From: Crocinitomicaceae bacterium
GTDB lineage: Bacteria; Bacteroidota; Bacteroidia; Flavobacteriales_G; Salibacteraceae
Length of the DNA: 42,084 bases
Reading direction: 5' to 3'
Assembly (NCBI GenBank): GCA_002705995.1
Contig: PAJI01000001.1
Coordinates: 151,805 to 193,888, forward strand
Shown: in pieces, positions 8,291 through 17,216 of the stretch
Position numbering within the stretch: position 1 is the first letter of the stretch
Layout of the letters: the number at the start of each line of letters is the position of its first letter
The notes under the pieces: generated by a model
Told to the model about the DNA's origin: nothing
Seen by the model: only the letters and a program-made list of their open reading frames with translations
Databases searched by the model: none
Program-made: the position numbers and the translations under genes

Positions 8291-9494
8291 TAACCGAAGT
8301 GTTGGATTCATTAGAATGAAGTTTTTTGTGGGTTTGTTTGAGGTGGAAATCGATTAAGTGTGTGCCAGGGGCTATTTCATGAGCTTTTTCAAACAGTTCT
8401 AACGCTTTGGTATAATCACTTTTGCTGTAGTAATATATTCCCAAATTCTTATATGCATATGCATTGTTATTATCCAACTCAAGTGCAGTGTAAATGTCTT
8501 TCAGGCCTTTGTCTTCTAACCCCGTTTTGAACTTAGCCAAGCCTCTATTGGCAAAAGCATAAGCGTCTTCTGGGTTATCGTTGATAAGAACATTAAAGTC
8601 TTCAATGGCTTTATCATATTCTTCTAACTGAATATACGTGTATCCACGATTACCAATAGCCTGATAATCTTTAGGACTTAAAGCAATGGCTTTTGTGAAA
8701 TCTTCAACTCCTTCAAGGTAGTAGCCATTAGAAGATTTGATTAATCCTATAAAAGCATATTCTATGGAGTTTAATCTAAAATGCTTTTCAAATTCTTCTT
8801 GAGTAGTAAAAGCAGCATTAAAGTCTTTCAGGTAAGCATAAGATGATATGATATAGAGGTACAAAGTTCTATTGTGTATTCCTTTGTCAATAATAGTTTG
8901 GAAAGTTGAAATGGTACATTGAAAATCTTCTTTGAAATAACAAGCCATTCCAATACGGTAATCTTGCGGTAAAATATTGTACTTAATGAGTTGTATCAAT
9001 TGTTGGCCATCGTTAAAATAAACGCTTCCATCTTGGAGTACAATTGAATTTTTAGAAGGTAGCAGGTTCATTACAAAATCAAAAAGTGCAATGATGCTGA
9101 TGAACATACTTAACGTAATAATCCTGCCATGCATGTGGTTCAAAATGGCCAAAGCAGGAAACACAATACCAATGATAAACGAAGCTATTGGTCCGGCTAG
9201 TGTAATAAAGAACTGGTTACTTCTGGTAATTGTAGTACTATGTGGAAGGGTAATACTGGTTGTCCACAAACGAATATCTCGAGTAATGTAAAACGCTAAC
9301 CGGCCAATACTAAAAGTAAAGCTGCCTGTAGGGGTTCCCAATGATCCTATGTAAATAGAAACCTTATCACGAGAAAGAATTAGAGCTGTTATTCCGTGTG
9401 CAAATTCATGGAGTAGAAGCGATAAAAAACGAGCAATAACAAAAGTTAAGACAAAAAATAAAAGAAAAAGCAGAACGGCTAGTAGTGTAGACAT
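8283..9494 (-). CDS. M50-like site-2 protease domain fused to TPR repeats
   Basis: The 403-residue protein begins with a membrane segment holding the zinc motif H29-E30-x-x-H33 (LLHEFAHG). Further spans follow, then NLLP at 143-146 and a DG pair at 162-163 (YFNDGQQL). Together these match the zinc ligands of site-2 (M50) proteases: HExxH plus a distal N-x-x-P...DG motif. From about residue 170 to 390 the protein is a series of TPR-like helix pairs (for example NPEDAYAFANRGLAKFKTG and NNAYAYKNLGIYYYSK). The TPRs would lie on one side of the membrane and could recruit or gate substrates. Intramembrane proteolysis is inferred from the motifs. It is the first gene of a four-gene overlapping chain. 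Confidence 0.85.
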   Translation of the reverse strand: MSTLLAVLLFLLFFVLTFVIARFLSLLLHEFAHGITALILSRDKVSIYIGSLGTPTGSFTFSIGRLAFYITRDIRLWTTSITLPHSTTITRSNQFFITLAGPIASFIIGIVFPALAILNHMHGRIITLSMFISIIALFDFVMNLLPSKNSIVLQDGSVYFNDGQQLIQLIKYNILPQDYRIGMACYFKEDFQCTISTFQTIIDKGIHNRTLYLYIISSYAYLKDFNAAFTTQEEFEKHFRLNSIEYAFIGLIKSSNGYYLEGVEDFTKAIALSPKDYQAIGNRGYTYIQLEEYDKAIEDFNVLINDNPEDAYAFANRGLAKFKTGLEDKGLKDIYTALELDNNNAYAYKNLGIYYYSKSDYTKALELFEKAHEIAPGTHLIDFHLKQTHKKLHSNESNTSVND

Positions 9495-9605
9495 TTTAAC
9501 AAAGTTGAGTTGTCCAAATCATTTATCAAGGCTACAAAATTAAAGAAAACGGCTCGGCTTATCGGTTGTGAATAGTTGGTTGAATAGAGTAAAATAAGCT
9601 CATTT

Positions 9606-10469
9606 TTATTCCTTTTTATTGTGAAGGTTACAATAGTCTATTAACTCTTGTATTTCAGCTTGTCCCCATTCTTTAATGAATCCTTTTTTAAGCGATGCTT
9701 TCAGGTGCTGGCAAGCTTTATCTGCATCTCCCATTTCTTTATAGGTTAGGCCTAAATTTCTATCACACCAAGTGTTTTTAGGAAACATTTCTTGTGACAA
9801 ATTCAAATAATGTAATGCATTTTCAAATTGCCCCAATTTCATATAGGCATAACCCAGGTTGTTGTAGTGCGGAGCAATGGGTTTTTGTTTGTCAATAACA
9901 TGTTTACCATAGGCTACCGCCTCATCCCATTGTTCATTATTAATGTAAGCAAATATGAGGTTGTTGTAAGCTTCAATAAAGTTAGGATTGTGTAAGATAG
10001 AAAGCTTGTTGTAGTGGATGGTACTGTCATATTGGTGTTCCCACTTTGAGAAAAGAATAGCCATGTTGTAATAAAGTAAATCAAGCCGGGTACCTTTTAA
10101 TTTTTCAGCTTTCAGGTAGCTTTTATAGGCATTCTCATATTGCTGCAAATTGGCTAAAGTCATGGCTTTGTTAAGGTAGATGAGTCCTTGTGTAGAATCC
10201 AGTTGCATTAAATGGTCATACCCGGCTATTGCCTTATCATATTTTCCGAGGGTGTTATAACACAAAGACCGGTTGTTAATGGCTAAAAAGTGATTAGGGT
10301 ATTTTTTTAGAATTTTTGAATAAATGGAAATTGCTTTTTTAGGATTGCTATGGTTTTGTTCCCAATTCGCTTCTTTATACAAAGAATCAATCTTTAGAGG
10401 GTATTGAGCCTTGGTTGTATGGATTATAGAGAATATGAAGAGGAACAGTAAGGGGAAGATGCTTTTCAT
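9606..10469 (-). CDS. Secreted/periplasmic TPR repeat protein
   Basis: The ATG at 10467-10469 is preferred, because it places a signal peptide (MKSIFPLLFLFIFSIIHTTKAQ) exactly at the N terminus. A TTG at 10496 would only add nine residues. The mature part is made almost entirely of TPR units with the usual A/G/Y pattern (YLNKAMTLANLQQYENAYKSYLKA, LGYAYMKLGQFENALHYL, LGLTYKEMGDADKACQHLKASL). It is probably a periplasmic scaffold for protein contacts. It lies 111 bases upstream of the M50/TPR gene on the same strand and may share a regulatory theme with it, but no direct link is visible. Confidence 0.85.
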   Translation of the reverse strand: MKSIFPLLFLFIFSIIHTTKAQYPLKIDSLYKEANWEQNHSNPKKAISIYSKILKKYPNHFLAINNRSLCYNTLGKYDKAIAGYDHLMQLDSTQGLIYLNKAMTLANLQQYENAYKSYLKAEKLKGTRLDLLYYNMAILFSKWEHQYDSTIHYNKLSILHNPNFIEAYNNLIFAYINNEQWDEAVAYGKHVIDKQKPIAPHYNNLGYAYMKLGQFENALHYLNLSQEMFPKNTWCDRNLGLTYKEMGDADKACQHLKASLKKGFIKEWGQAEIQELIDYCNLHNKKE

Positions 10470-10745
10470 GTTAAAATTGTGCGCCAGTGTTAGCAATTAT
10501 TGGGATTGAAATTTTGCTAAAAGTAAATTTTTCTAGCCGTTAATGTTCGTTTAGAGCAAACGAAGTGGATGTGTTCTTACAGGATTGTAAAATAATGTTT
10601 AAGCTCAAGAATAGGAGTGACATTATTCAAGATGAATGCATTAAGAAACTTTATGCCTTACACCTGCGTCTTCTTTTTTGTATATTGGACAACATTGTTT
10701 GTTTGATTAGAAACAGTGCAATTACCGAAATAAAGAAAGCTCTCC

Positions 10746-13700
10746 TTGAACGCAAATACCCAACACCAAAACCAATTTTGGCTTGAAAAGCGGCCGCATA
10801 GCATTACCCTTTTTTTATTGTTGGTATCAATATGTATTTCTCAATTGTCTTTTGCCCAATATTGGATGCAAAAGGGAGGTAGCCCCACAGTAGACGAAGC
10901 CTATGCCATAGCAACAGATGGTTCAGGAAACACTTACACCACGGGCTATTTTACAAGTAATGCAACCTTTGGAGCAACCACATTATCTTCATCCGGATCT
11001 ACTGATATTTTTCTGGCCAAAACCAACAATCAAGGAAATTACGTTTGGGCAGTAAAAGCCGGAGGAAGCGGAACAGACAGAGGCGTAAACATCACCACAG
11101 ATACACAAGGCAACAGCTACATTACCGGATACTTTTACGGAACAGCCAATTTTGGAAGTACAACGTTAACCTCATCCGGAAACCAAGACATTTTTATTGC
11201 GAAATACAACAACGCTGGAACATTGCAATGGGCGGTTAAAGCCGGAGGCTCAGGGGCTGATGTAGGAAATGGAATTAGCCTAGACAATTCAGGGAACGTA
11301 TTGGTCACCGGAGAGTTTAAAAACAGTGCAACTTTTGGCACAACAACATTAGCAGCATCAGGAACCAATTCAGATGCATTTACCTCAAAGCTTAGCGTAT
11401 CATCGGGGGCTTTCCAATGGACAGAACAAGGCAGCAGCACTTTGGCTGTTAAAGGGATGGATGTAACAAGCGATAACCAAGACAATGTATACATCACCGG
11501 GCAGTTTAGTGGCAATGTTACTTTTGATGTTACCCATGCAAACACCATGTATAATGTTATCTATTTGGTGAAATACAACAGTCAGGGGCAAGAGCAATGG
11601 TTTCGTGTAATCGGAGGAGGAACTTCCTGTATTTCAAATGCAATGACTTCAGATGCATCTGGGAACGTATACCTTACCGGAAATTTTACCGGAAACCTCA
11701 CTTTTTTCGGTAGTTCAAATTATACACTCACCAATACCTACACGAACCGCATCTTTCTAGCAAAATACAACAGTTCAGGTACGCTAAGTTGGGCAAAGTC
11801 AGAGGGCTCAGAAAACACTGTTACTTCAAACGATATAGCCATTGACGGTAGCGGAAATGCCGGGATAGTGGGTTCGTTTACCTGTAAGTTTAACGAACAT
11901 GCCGCTACCTATGGGCAAGGAACCTTTAACGCGGTAGGGTATAGCGATATTTTCATGAGTAAATATTCATCTGCGGGAACACATCAATACAGTAAAAACC
12001 TTGGGGGGCGCAAAAACGATTACGGCTATGGTATCGCCATGAATTCATCCGGACAAATTCACTTTGCAGGAAGCTTTACCGGGAATTTGTTTGTGCCGGT
12101 ATCTTCTAATTTTGTGCCAGCAAACCTTGCATTGTGGACACCATATCCTTGCACAGGAAATTCACCGTATTGTTCTGATGCTGATTACGGTAACTTTTAC
12201 GGAATGCCCGGTTCCGGAAATTCAGATGTAGCAATGGGTAATTGTTTTGATCCGGCAAGAGAACCCTATGACTATTATTTGAGAAATGGCTCAGGTTGCT
12301 CACGTCCACAAGAAGTAGTATGTATAGAGCCCAATTGTCCCAACTCAATTACAACCTGTACTGCTGAATTAATTACCGCCTATTCGCACATTTGTCCATC
12401 TGTAGGCCCAAAAATTAGTTATCAATGGAGCACGCCTTCTCCCTATGATACCACTGAAATAGTAAGTGTTTTTAGCTCAGGTACTTATACGGTAACCATA
12501 ACATCAGAAGATGGTTGTTTTTCATCTACAGATGACATTTCTGTAAATGTACTTCCAACAACATCAACCCCAACCATTAGCGATGACAAAGGCTTTAACA
12601 CCAATGCCATATCTCCGGTTGCTGTAGAATTATGTGAACCAGATAGTGCATTGCTAACGGCAGGAGTGGCTGTTGGCAATAGTTTTTATTGGACTGGCCC
12701 GGGATTGCCTGCCGGAGGAGCTTCAACAATTGATATCATGGCAAGTTTATCAGGAACCTATACATTAACAGTTGTAGAGTCTAATGGCTGTTCAAATCAG
12801 GTAGATGTAGATGTGATTATATACCCTCCGTTAGATTCCTTTTTGTTAGGAATTGTTGACGATTCAATTTCCTTTTGCCAAGGATACAGTTCGCCCGTTC
12901 AACTTTACGATAGTATCAGCAATCCCAATGCAAACTGGATGTGTTTGGGCGGTAACTATTCTGTTAACACCCAATGGACAGTCACCCCTTCGGTAAGTTC
13001 TTTGTCTTACTGCAACACCTTTTTATACCTTTCAGCAGTAACCACAGGCTGGTATAACATTCAAGCAACAGTTATTCGGAGCAACTTTTGTGAAACAGAT
13101 ACTCATTACGTCAGTAAAGACGTATACATTGAAGTATATCCTTCTCCTGTGATAAATCCATTTACCGTTAGCATTGTTGGGAGCCAATACATCTGTCCGG
13201 GAGATAGCGCTTTGTTAGTTGCTACCGGAGGGCCTAATTATACATGGAATGGTCCGGGAGTGGGAGGCATAACCAATGATAGCATTTACATTACACAACC
13301 CGGAGTATACATTGTTGGTTCAAACGCGGCAGATACCAACATTTACGGATGTAGCAGCTATTATACCTCTTATGATCAGATAATGATAGAGATCAAGCCT
13401 CAACCTACGGTAACAGCAAGTTCGGAGTTGATTTGTCCAAATGACTCTGTGTTGCTTTTGTGCGATCCGGTAGGTACAAACTACCATTGGGAAGGCCCTA
13501 GCGGATACATACCAGGAGGCACTTCCATTTATGCTACCGAACCCGGAGAATACTATAGCATCGTTAACGATAGTGATAGTTGTGGGTTGGTTTCCAATAC
13601 AATACAATTGGCACAATATGCCACACCACAACTTTTAGCCAATGGCGATTTGTTCATTTGTGAAGATGATTCGGTTGTAATTTCCGTAGCCTCAAACGAT

Positions 13701-15023
13701 AGTAGTATCATAGAATGGCAACCTCCATTGTCTGGTAGCGGATTGAGTCAAACTGTTTATACTGCAGGAACCTATACTTGTATGATTTCTTCGTGTGGCA
13801 TTGTCACTTATGCGAGCATAGAAGTATTGGCTTCTGAACCTGTTGCAACCATAGACAGAGATAGAGAGTTGTGTGAAAACGATTCGGTTATTTTATCCGG
13901 TACAGCCGGAATGGGTGATTATTACTGGTTTCCAAATGGTGAAACTACCAGTTCTATTGTTGTAGATGAGCCCGGAACATATGTGCTTTCAGTAGTTGAT
14001 ACCAATGGGTGTGAAGCCGTTTCAGATTCCGTTGAGGTCGAAATTGTGACTATTAATGCACTCATTGCACATACGGGAGATACTGTAATTTGTAACGGAG
14101 AATCATTGGTGTTAAATGCTCCAGCCGGTTATGACCAGTATTTATGGACTCCGGCCAATGTTACAACTCCGGCTTATACCGTTAATGCAGCGGGAACATA
14201 TTACTTGTCGATTATTGACACCAACGGTTGTAAAGATACTTCAGCTCCTTTTGAAGTGTTTATGCCCGATACGGTAACGGACTTTGAAATAGATGGAGAA
14301 CTCCATTTCTGCGAAGGCGATTCGGTGATTTTAACAGCTTCTGAAAATGACAAGGTAGATTATAGCTGGAGTCCGACAGGTTACCAAGGAAAGGTCTATG
14401 TGGTAGATACCTCCGGAACATATGCACTGGCAACGGTTGATGCCTACGGATGTATGGCTTATTCAGATTCCATTACTGTTTTGGTAGAAGAAAATGAGTT
14501 GACCACACCAGAAACCGATGATACGCTAATTTGCGCCCATTTACCCATTTACCTTGTAGCCACAACTCCTATGGGAACTATAGAATGGTATGATCAAATC
14601 GGAGGGAATGTGGTCAATACAGGAGAAGATTATTACATCTACGATCCTGCGGTAACAACAACTTATTATGTGAAATCTGTACTATCGGTGTGTTCCAGTG
14701 AATATACTCCCGTTTTACTTGAAGTTGAAGATTGCGATAACCTCAATGCTCCCAATGTTTTTACGCCCAATGGAGACGGGGTAAATGATGTGCTTTATTT
14801 CTACCTCCACGAAGCAACTTGTTTTGAAGTGAAAGTTTACGACCGTTGGGGACTACTGATGTATGAAAGCGAGGATATGGAAGAAGGCTGGGATGGTACA
14901 AGCCTGCAAAGTGGAAATATTGTACCAGATGGAACGTATTACTACATCGTAGCGTATTGCAAATACAACGGCAAACCCGGGGCTGAAACCGGCTATATAA
15001 CCGTGTTCAGTGATGAGAATTAA
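10746..15023 (+). CDS. Large surface protein: SBBP-type propeller, Ig-like repeats, T9SS type B tail
   Basis: The 1425-residue protein has a signal peptide ending LSFAQ at about residue 37. No ATG precedes it in frame after the stop at 10731; the only reasonable start is the TTG at 10746. Residues about 45-470 hold seven SBBP-like repeats with the pattern D-G-x-G-N-x-Y-x-T-G-x-F, a likely seven-bladed propeller. A cysteine-rich linker follows, then about eight Ig/PKD-like repeats (each with a motif such as CxxDSVxL and GTYxLxVxDxxGC). The last 90 residues match the gliding-associated CHU_C domain (NVFTPNGDGVND, VYDRWGLLMYES, PDGTYYYIV), the type B T9SS signal. It is therefore secreted to the cell surface, probably in adhesion or gliding. 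Confidence 0.9.
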   Translation: MNANTQHQNQFWLEKRPHSITLFLLLVSICISQLSFAQYWMQKGGSPTVDEAYAIATDGSGNTYTTGYFTSNATFGATTLSSSGSTDIFLAKTNNQGNYVWAVKAGGSGTDRGVNITTDTQGNSYITGYFYGTANFGSTTLTSSGNQDIFIAKYNNAGTLQWAVKAGGSGADVGNGISLDNSGNVLVTGEFKNSATFGTTTLAASGTNSDAFTSKLSVSSGAFQWTEQGSSTLAVKGMDVTSDNQDNVYITGQFSGNVTFDVTHANTMYNVIYLVKYNSQGQEQWFRVIGGGTSCISNAMTSDASGNVYLTGNFTGNLTFFGSSNYTLTNTYTNRIFLAKYNSSGTLSWAKSEGSENTVTSNDIAIDGSGNAGIVGSFTCKFNEHAATYGQGTFNAVGYSDIFMSKYSSAGTHQYSKNLGGRKNDYGYGIAMNSSGQIHFAGSFTGNLFVPVSSNFVPANLALWTPYPCTGNSPYCSDADYGNFYGMPGSGNSDVAMGNCFDPAREPYDYYLRNGSGCSRPQEVVCIEPNCPNSITTCTAELITAYSHICPSVGPKISYQWSTPSPYDTTEIVSVFSSGTYTVTITSEDGCFSSTDDISVNVLPTTSTPTISDDKGFNTNAISPVAVELCEPDSALLTAGVAVGNSFYWTGPGLPAGGASTIDIMASLSGTYTLTVVESNGCSNQVDVDVIIYPPLDSFLLGIVDDSISFCQGYSSPVQLYDSISNPNANWMCLGGNYSVNTQWTVTPSVSSLSYCNTFLYLSAVTTGWYNIQATVIRSNFCETDTHYVSKDVYIEVYPSPVINPFTVSIVGSQYICPGDSALLVATGGPNYTWNGPGVGGITNDSIYITQPGVYIVGSNAADTNIYGCSSYYTSYDQIMIEIKPQPTVTASSELICPNDSVLLLCDPVGTNYHWEGPSGYIPGGTSIYATEPGEYYSIVNDSDSCGLVSNTIQLAQYATPQLLANGDLFICEDDSVVISVASNDSSIIEWQPPLSGSGLSQTVYTAGTYTCMISSCGIVTYASIEVLASEPVATIDRDRELCENDSVILSGTAGMGDYYWFPNGETTSSIVVDEPGTYVLSVVDTNGCEAVSDSVEVEIVTINALIAHTGDTVICNGESLVLNAPAGYDQYLWTPANVTTPAYTVNAAGTYYLSIIDTNGCKDTSAPFEVFMPDTVTDFEIDGELHFCEGDSVILTASENDKVDYSWSPTGYQGKVYVVDTSGTYALATVDAYGCMAYSDSITVLVEENELTTPETDDTLICAHLPIYLVATTPMGTIEWYDQIGGNVVNTGEDYYIYDPAVTTTYYVKSVLSVCSSEYTPVLLEVEDCDNLNAPNVFTPNGDGVNDVLYFYLHEATCFEVKVYDRWGLLMYESEDMEEGWDGTSLQSGNIVPDGTYYYIVAYCKYNGKPGAETGYITVFSDEN

Positions 15024-15032
15024 GAGGGATTA

Positions 15033-15482
15033 TTAATCTTCTGGAGACTTTAAAACTTCTGGATCAACTTTTCCAAAGTGAGATTGGCCGATAGCGATAA
15101 AGTGAAAATAACCATCGTTTGAAAATTCGATAATGTGGGTAACAGCTTCGTTCTCATCTAGGCAATAAAGAACTCGTGTATTGTATTCAAAAGAAAAAGG
15201 TGTTGAGAAAACCGTAGAATCATTAAAAACAGAAAGTAAATGATGTACTTCTTCAGTATTGAAATGTGTACCGAAAGCCCAAAAACCATTGTAAATGTAA
15301 CCTTCTACAGGAGGTTCGGTACTGTCATCTATTGTGATGTTGGTTGAATAGCGACTAGAAATTCCTGACGAAGCTATCTGATGTTGAATAATTTCCGGTA
15401 AACACTCAAAACGGATAACCAATCCTGTAAGTATAACCAGTGCGAGAAGCAGTAAGAATAAAATAGGTCTTGGAAATTTCAT
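15033..15482 (-). CDS. Membrane-anchored hypothetical protein
   Basis: The 149-residue product has one N-terminal hydrophobic segment (about residues 8-24, leucine-rich) and a soluble, probably extracytoplasmic domain of mixed strands. No family is recognised. It is convergent with the large T9SS protein (nine bases apart) and follows the barstar-like gene with a ten-base gap, so the two are likely co-transcribed. Confidence 0.7.
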   Translation of the reverse strand: MKFPRPILFLLLLALVILTGLVIRFECLPEIIQHQIASSGISSRYSTNITIDDSTEPPVEGYIYNGFWAFGTHFNTEEVHHLLSVFNDSTVFSTPFSFEYNTRVLYCLDENEAVTHIIEFSNDGYFHFIAIGQSHFGKVDPEVLKSPED

Positions 15483-15492
15483 CAGACTTGAT

Positions 15493-15783
15493 TTATAAGA
15501 TTGAAACGATAAGAAATGTACTTGAACCAGTATTTAATCTCCTATAGTTGATAAAAGCAGAGCATTCCAATATGGCAGTTATAATTTCAGGAGCTTTTTT
15601 CCTGAGTTCGCGGCAATCTCCCATATTGATAACAGTTGTTTCGTCTGTGAACTCATCTATGCAATCGATCCACGCGTCCATGTTTCTTCCATAGTATTCA
15701 GGAAAGTTGAATGCTTCTGCAAAAACAGTGTGCAGTGAATCCCAGTCGGTGATATTTTGAGAACGAATGGTTATTGTTTTCAT
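15493..15783 (-). CDS. Barstar-like ribonuclease inhibitor
   Basis: The 96-residue product matches the barstar fold in length and motif: W-x-x-L-H-x-x-F near residues 14-21, then FNFPEYYGRNMDAWIDCIDE, which corresponds to the barnase-contacting helix and its conserved aromatic, Gly, Asn and Asp-Cys residues. Barstars bind and neutralise secreted guanyl-specific RNases in the cytoplasm. No ribonuclease gene is seen in the window, so this may be an orphan immunity protein. Upstream, the 74 bases after the stop of the 15858-16274 gene stay open in that gene's frame and end in a stop overlapping this ATG (ATGA); this may be chance. Confidence 0.85.
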   Translation of the reverse strand: MKTITIRSQNITDWDSLHTVFAEAFNFPEYYGRNMDAWIDCIDEFTDETTVINMGDCRELRKKAPEIITAILECSAFINYRRLNTGSSTFLIVSIL

Positions 15784-15857
15784 CGGAGCAGGTAATTTCT
15801 TTCAATGGCTTTTAACAGCTCTTTTCGGTATTTGTAAACTACTTTAGAAAGTAAAGA

Positions 15858-16274
15858 TCATCTCCATTCTACATTCAATTGTTGCAATTCATTTTTCAAC
15901 ATTGAGAGAGAATCCGGAGCGATGATGTGTGTGTTGATCACAAACTGCCCTTTATCGCTGTTGAGTACATAGTTTCCGGCAACGTACCGGATAGACTTGA
16001 TCTTAGAAAGGTCGATCCTTTTGGGAAACAATTTGTTTTTGGTTAAAATGCCATTTTGAAGCGTTAAATAGTGCTTTTTGAACTCAAAATAATAAATGCC
16101 CAGTAGCGTAATTCCAGCACCAATTTGTCCAACGCCAAGAGACTCTAAAGAGAACAGTTCAACATTTTTGAAAACAAAAGAAAGTCCAACAATTACACAC
16201 CCCACTGCAATGAAGAATAACCCCATGTAGAGGTTGTTGTTGAGTCTTTTTGAAGCGTACTTGATGCGTAGCAT
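15858..16274 (-). CDS. Two-span membrane protein with PH-like C-terminal domain
   Basis: The 138-residue product has two membrane spans (about residues 16-33 and 47-63) followed by a compact, strand-rich domain of about 70 residues (LTLQNGILTKNKLFPKRIDLSKIKSIRYV). This layout recalls bacterial membrane proteins with a PH-like domain, where LSKIKSI is a typical strand. The assignment is by pattern only. It lies upstream of the barstar-like gene on the same strand. Confidence 0.65.
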   Translation of the reverse strand: MLRIKYASKRLNNNLYMGLFFIAVGCVIVGLSFVFKNVELFSLESLGVGQIGAGITLLGIYYFEFKKHYLTLQNGILTKNKLFPKRIDLSKIKSIRYVAGNYVLNSDKGQFVINTHIIAPDSLSMLKNELQQLNVEWR

Positions 16275-16397
16275 AGTTGTTGAAATTATGAGTAATGATA
16301 AGCGCTTGCTAATTTATTGAAATTTGAATGGAATGTTGAAAACGTGATCTTTTTGACCTAATCTACAGTGCCCTTATTTATATACTGGTAGTGATAA

Positions 16398-17158
16398 TCA
16401 GTTATTAAAATTAAACTTGTGAGAAACCTTTTGGGAATCTTCCCACCGGTATACACATCCTGAACAATAAAAGATGCTACCTCTTTTTTTAAGTACATTG
16501 TTAATGTAAAATAGTTCCTGTTCAGTATATTCTATCCCCTTGTTTTTCAATTGCCAAAGGCCATTAATAGCGTACAGTTGTGTCTCAAAATTGGTAGAAT
16601 GGAGTAGTTGCATTAATTGTGATGTGTCTCTCTGAGCTACAAGTTGGTCAATAAGTATCATTCCTTCGGTAGGATCACTCATAAATCCACAAGAATTACC
16701 ATATACATTATCATTAATAAATAGTTCGCGGCATTCAATTCACCACCAAAATCAGTAATAAAAATTGTTTTCAATTGAAAGTACAAACTATCGTTTGTAT
16801 AGCTAGCCAAGGTGTCGAGATAAGGTTCCCATTTTTTGCGTTTAACCTTTTTATGCTTTTTCTCTATGATTTCGTAGTAAACAATAGTAGAATCTTTTGT
16901 GATTAAATTGATTTTGAAATCATATGTTAATGGGCTAAGCTCTTGATACATGTAATGTATTGACTCTCTAAAATTGCTAGCTAAATCTCTTTCAGTAGTG
17001 AGGTAATGTTTGTGCTTTCTCATCGATTTTGCCTTGAGAATAAATTGATTGTAATTCAATGTCTCCAAAGCGTTCCGAATAGTGTCGTAATGATTGATTT
17101 CTTGCGCATTACAAAATGAAAAGCCCAGTAAAAAGAGTAGAACTAGTGATTTTTTCAT
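16398..17158 (-). pseudogene. Signal-peptide protein gene split by a one-base frameshift
   Basis: Two adjacent frames look like one gene. The first (17158-16679) encodes a signal peptide (MKKSLVLLFLLGFSFCNAQ) and a soluble domain ending TDFGGELNAA. It then runs into an out-of-character hydrophobic end. The other frame reads ELFINDNVYGNSCGF just before the internal ATG at 16682 and continues with a helical, HEAT-like segment ending in a small cysteine motif (FYCSGCVYRWED). Adding one base near 16726-16732 joins them in frame. The full product would be about 250 residues. It could be a true pseudogene, a sequencing error or a programmed shift. I do not recognise the family. Confidence 0.7.
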
Positions 17159-17216
17159 CGTGTGGAATCTGGTAATAGTGTTTCCGTTAGAACGGATAGA
17201 TATGTTGTAAATTACA

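Noticed and set aside
8290-8311. Earlier ATG of the lipoprotein gene
   Set aside because: It would put seven extra residues before the signal peptide; the ATG at 8290 fits the signal peptide better.
10565-10786. 73-codon plus-strand frame upstream of the large T9SS protein
   Set aside because: It overlaps the signal-peptide region of the large gene in another frame, has no recognisable features and does not supply a better start for that gene.
15784-15857. Short open frame after the PH-like membrane gene, ending at the barstar start
   Set aside because: It is in frame with the preceding gene but separated from it by a stop and is only about 24 codons long. I see no sign it is translated.
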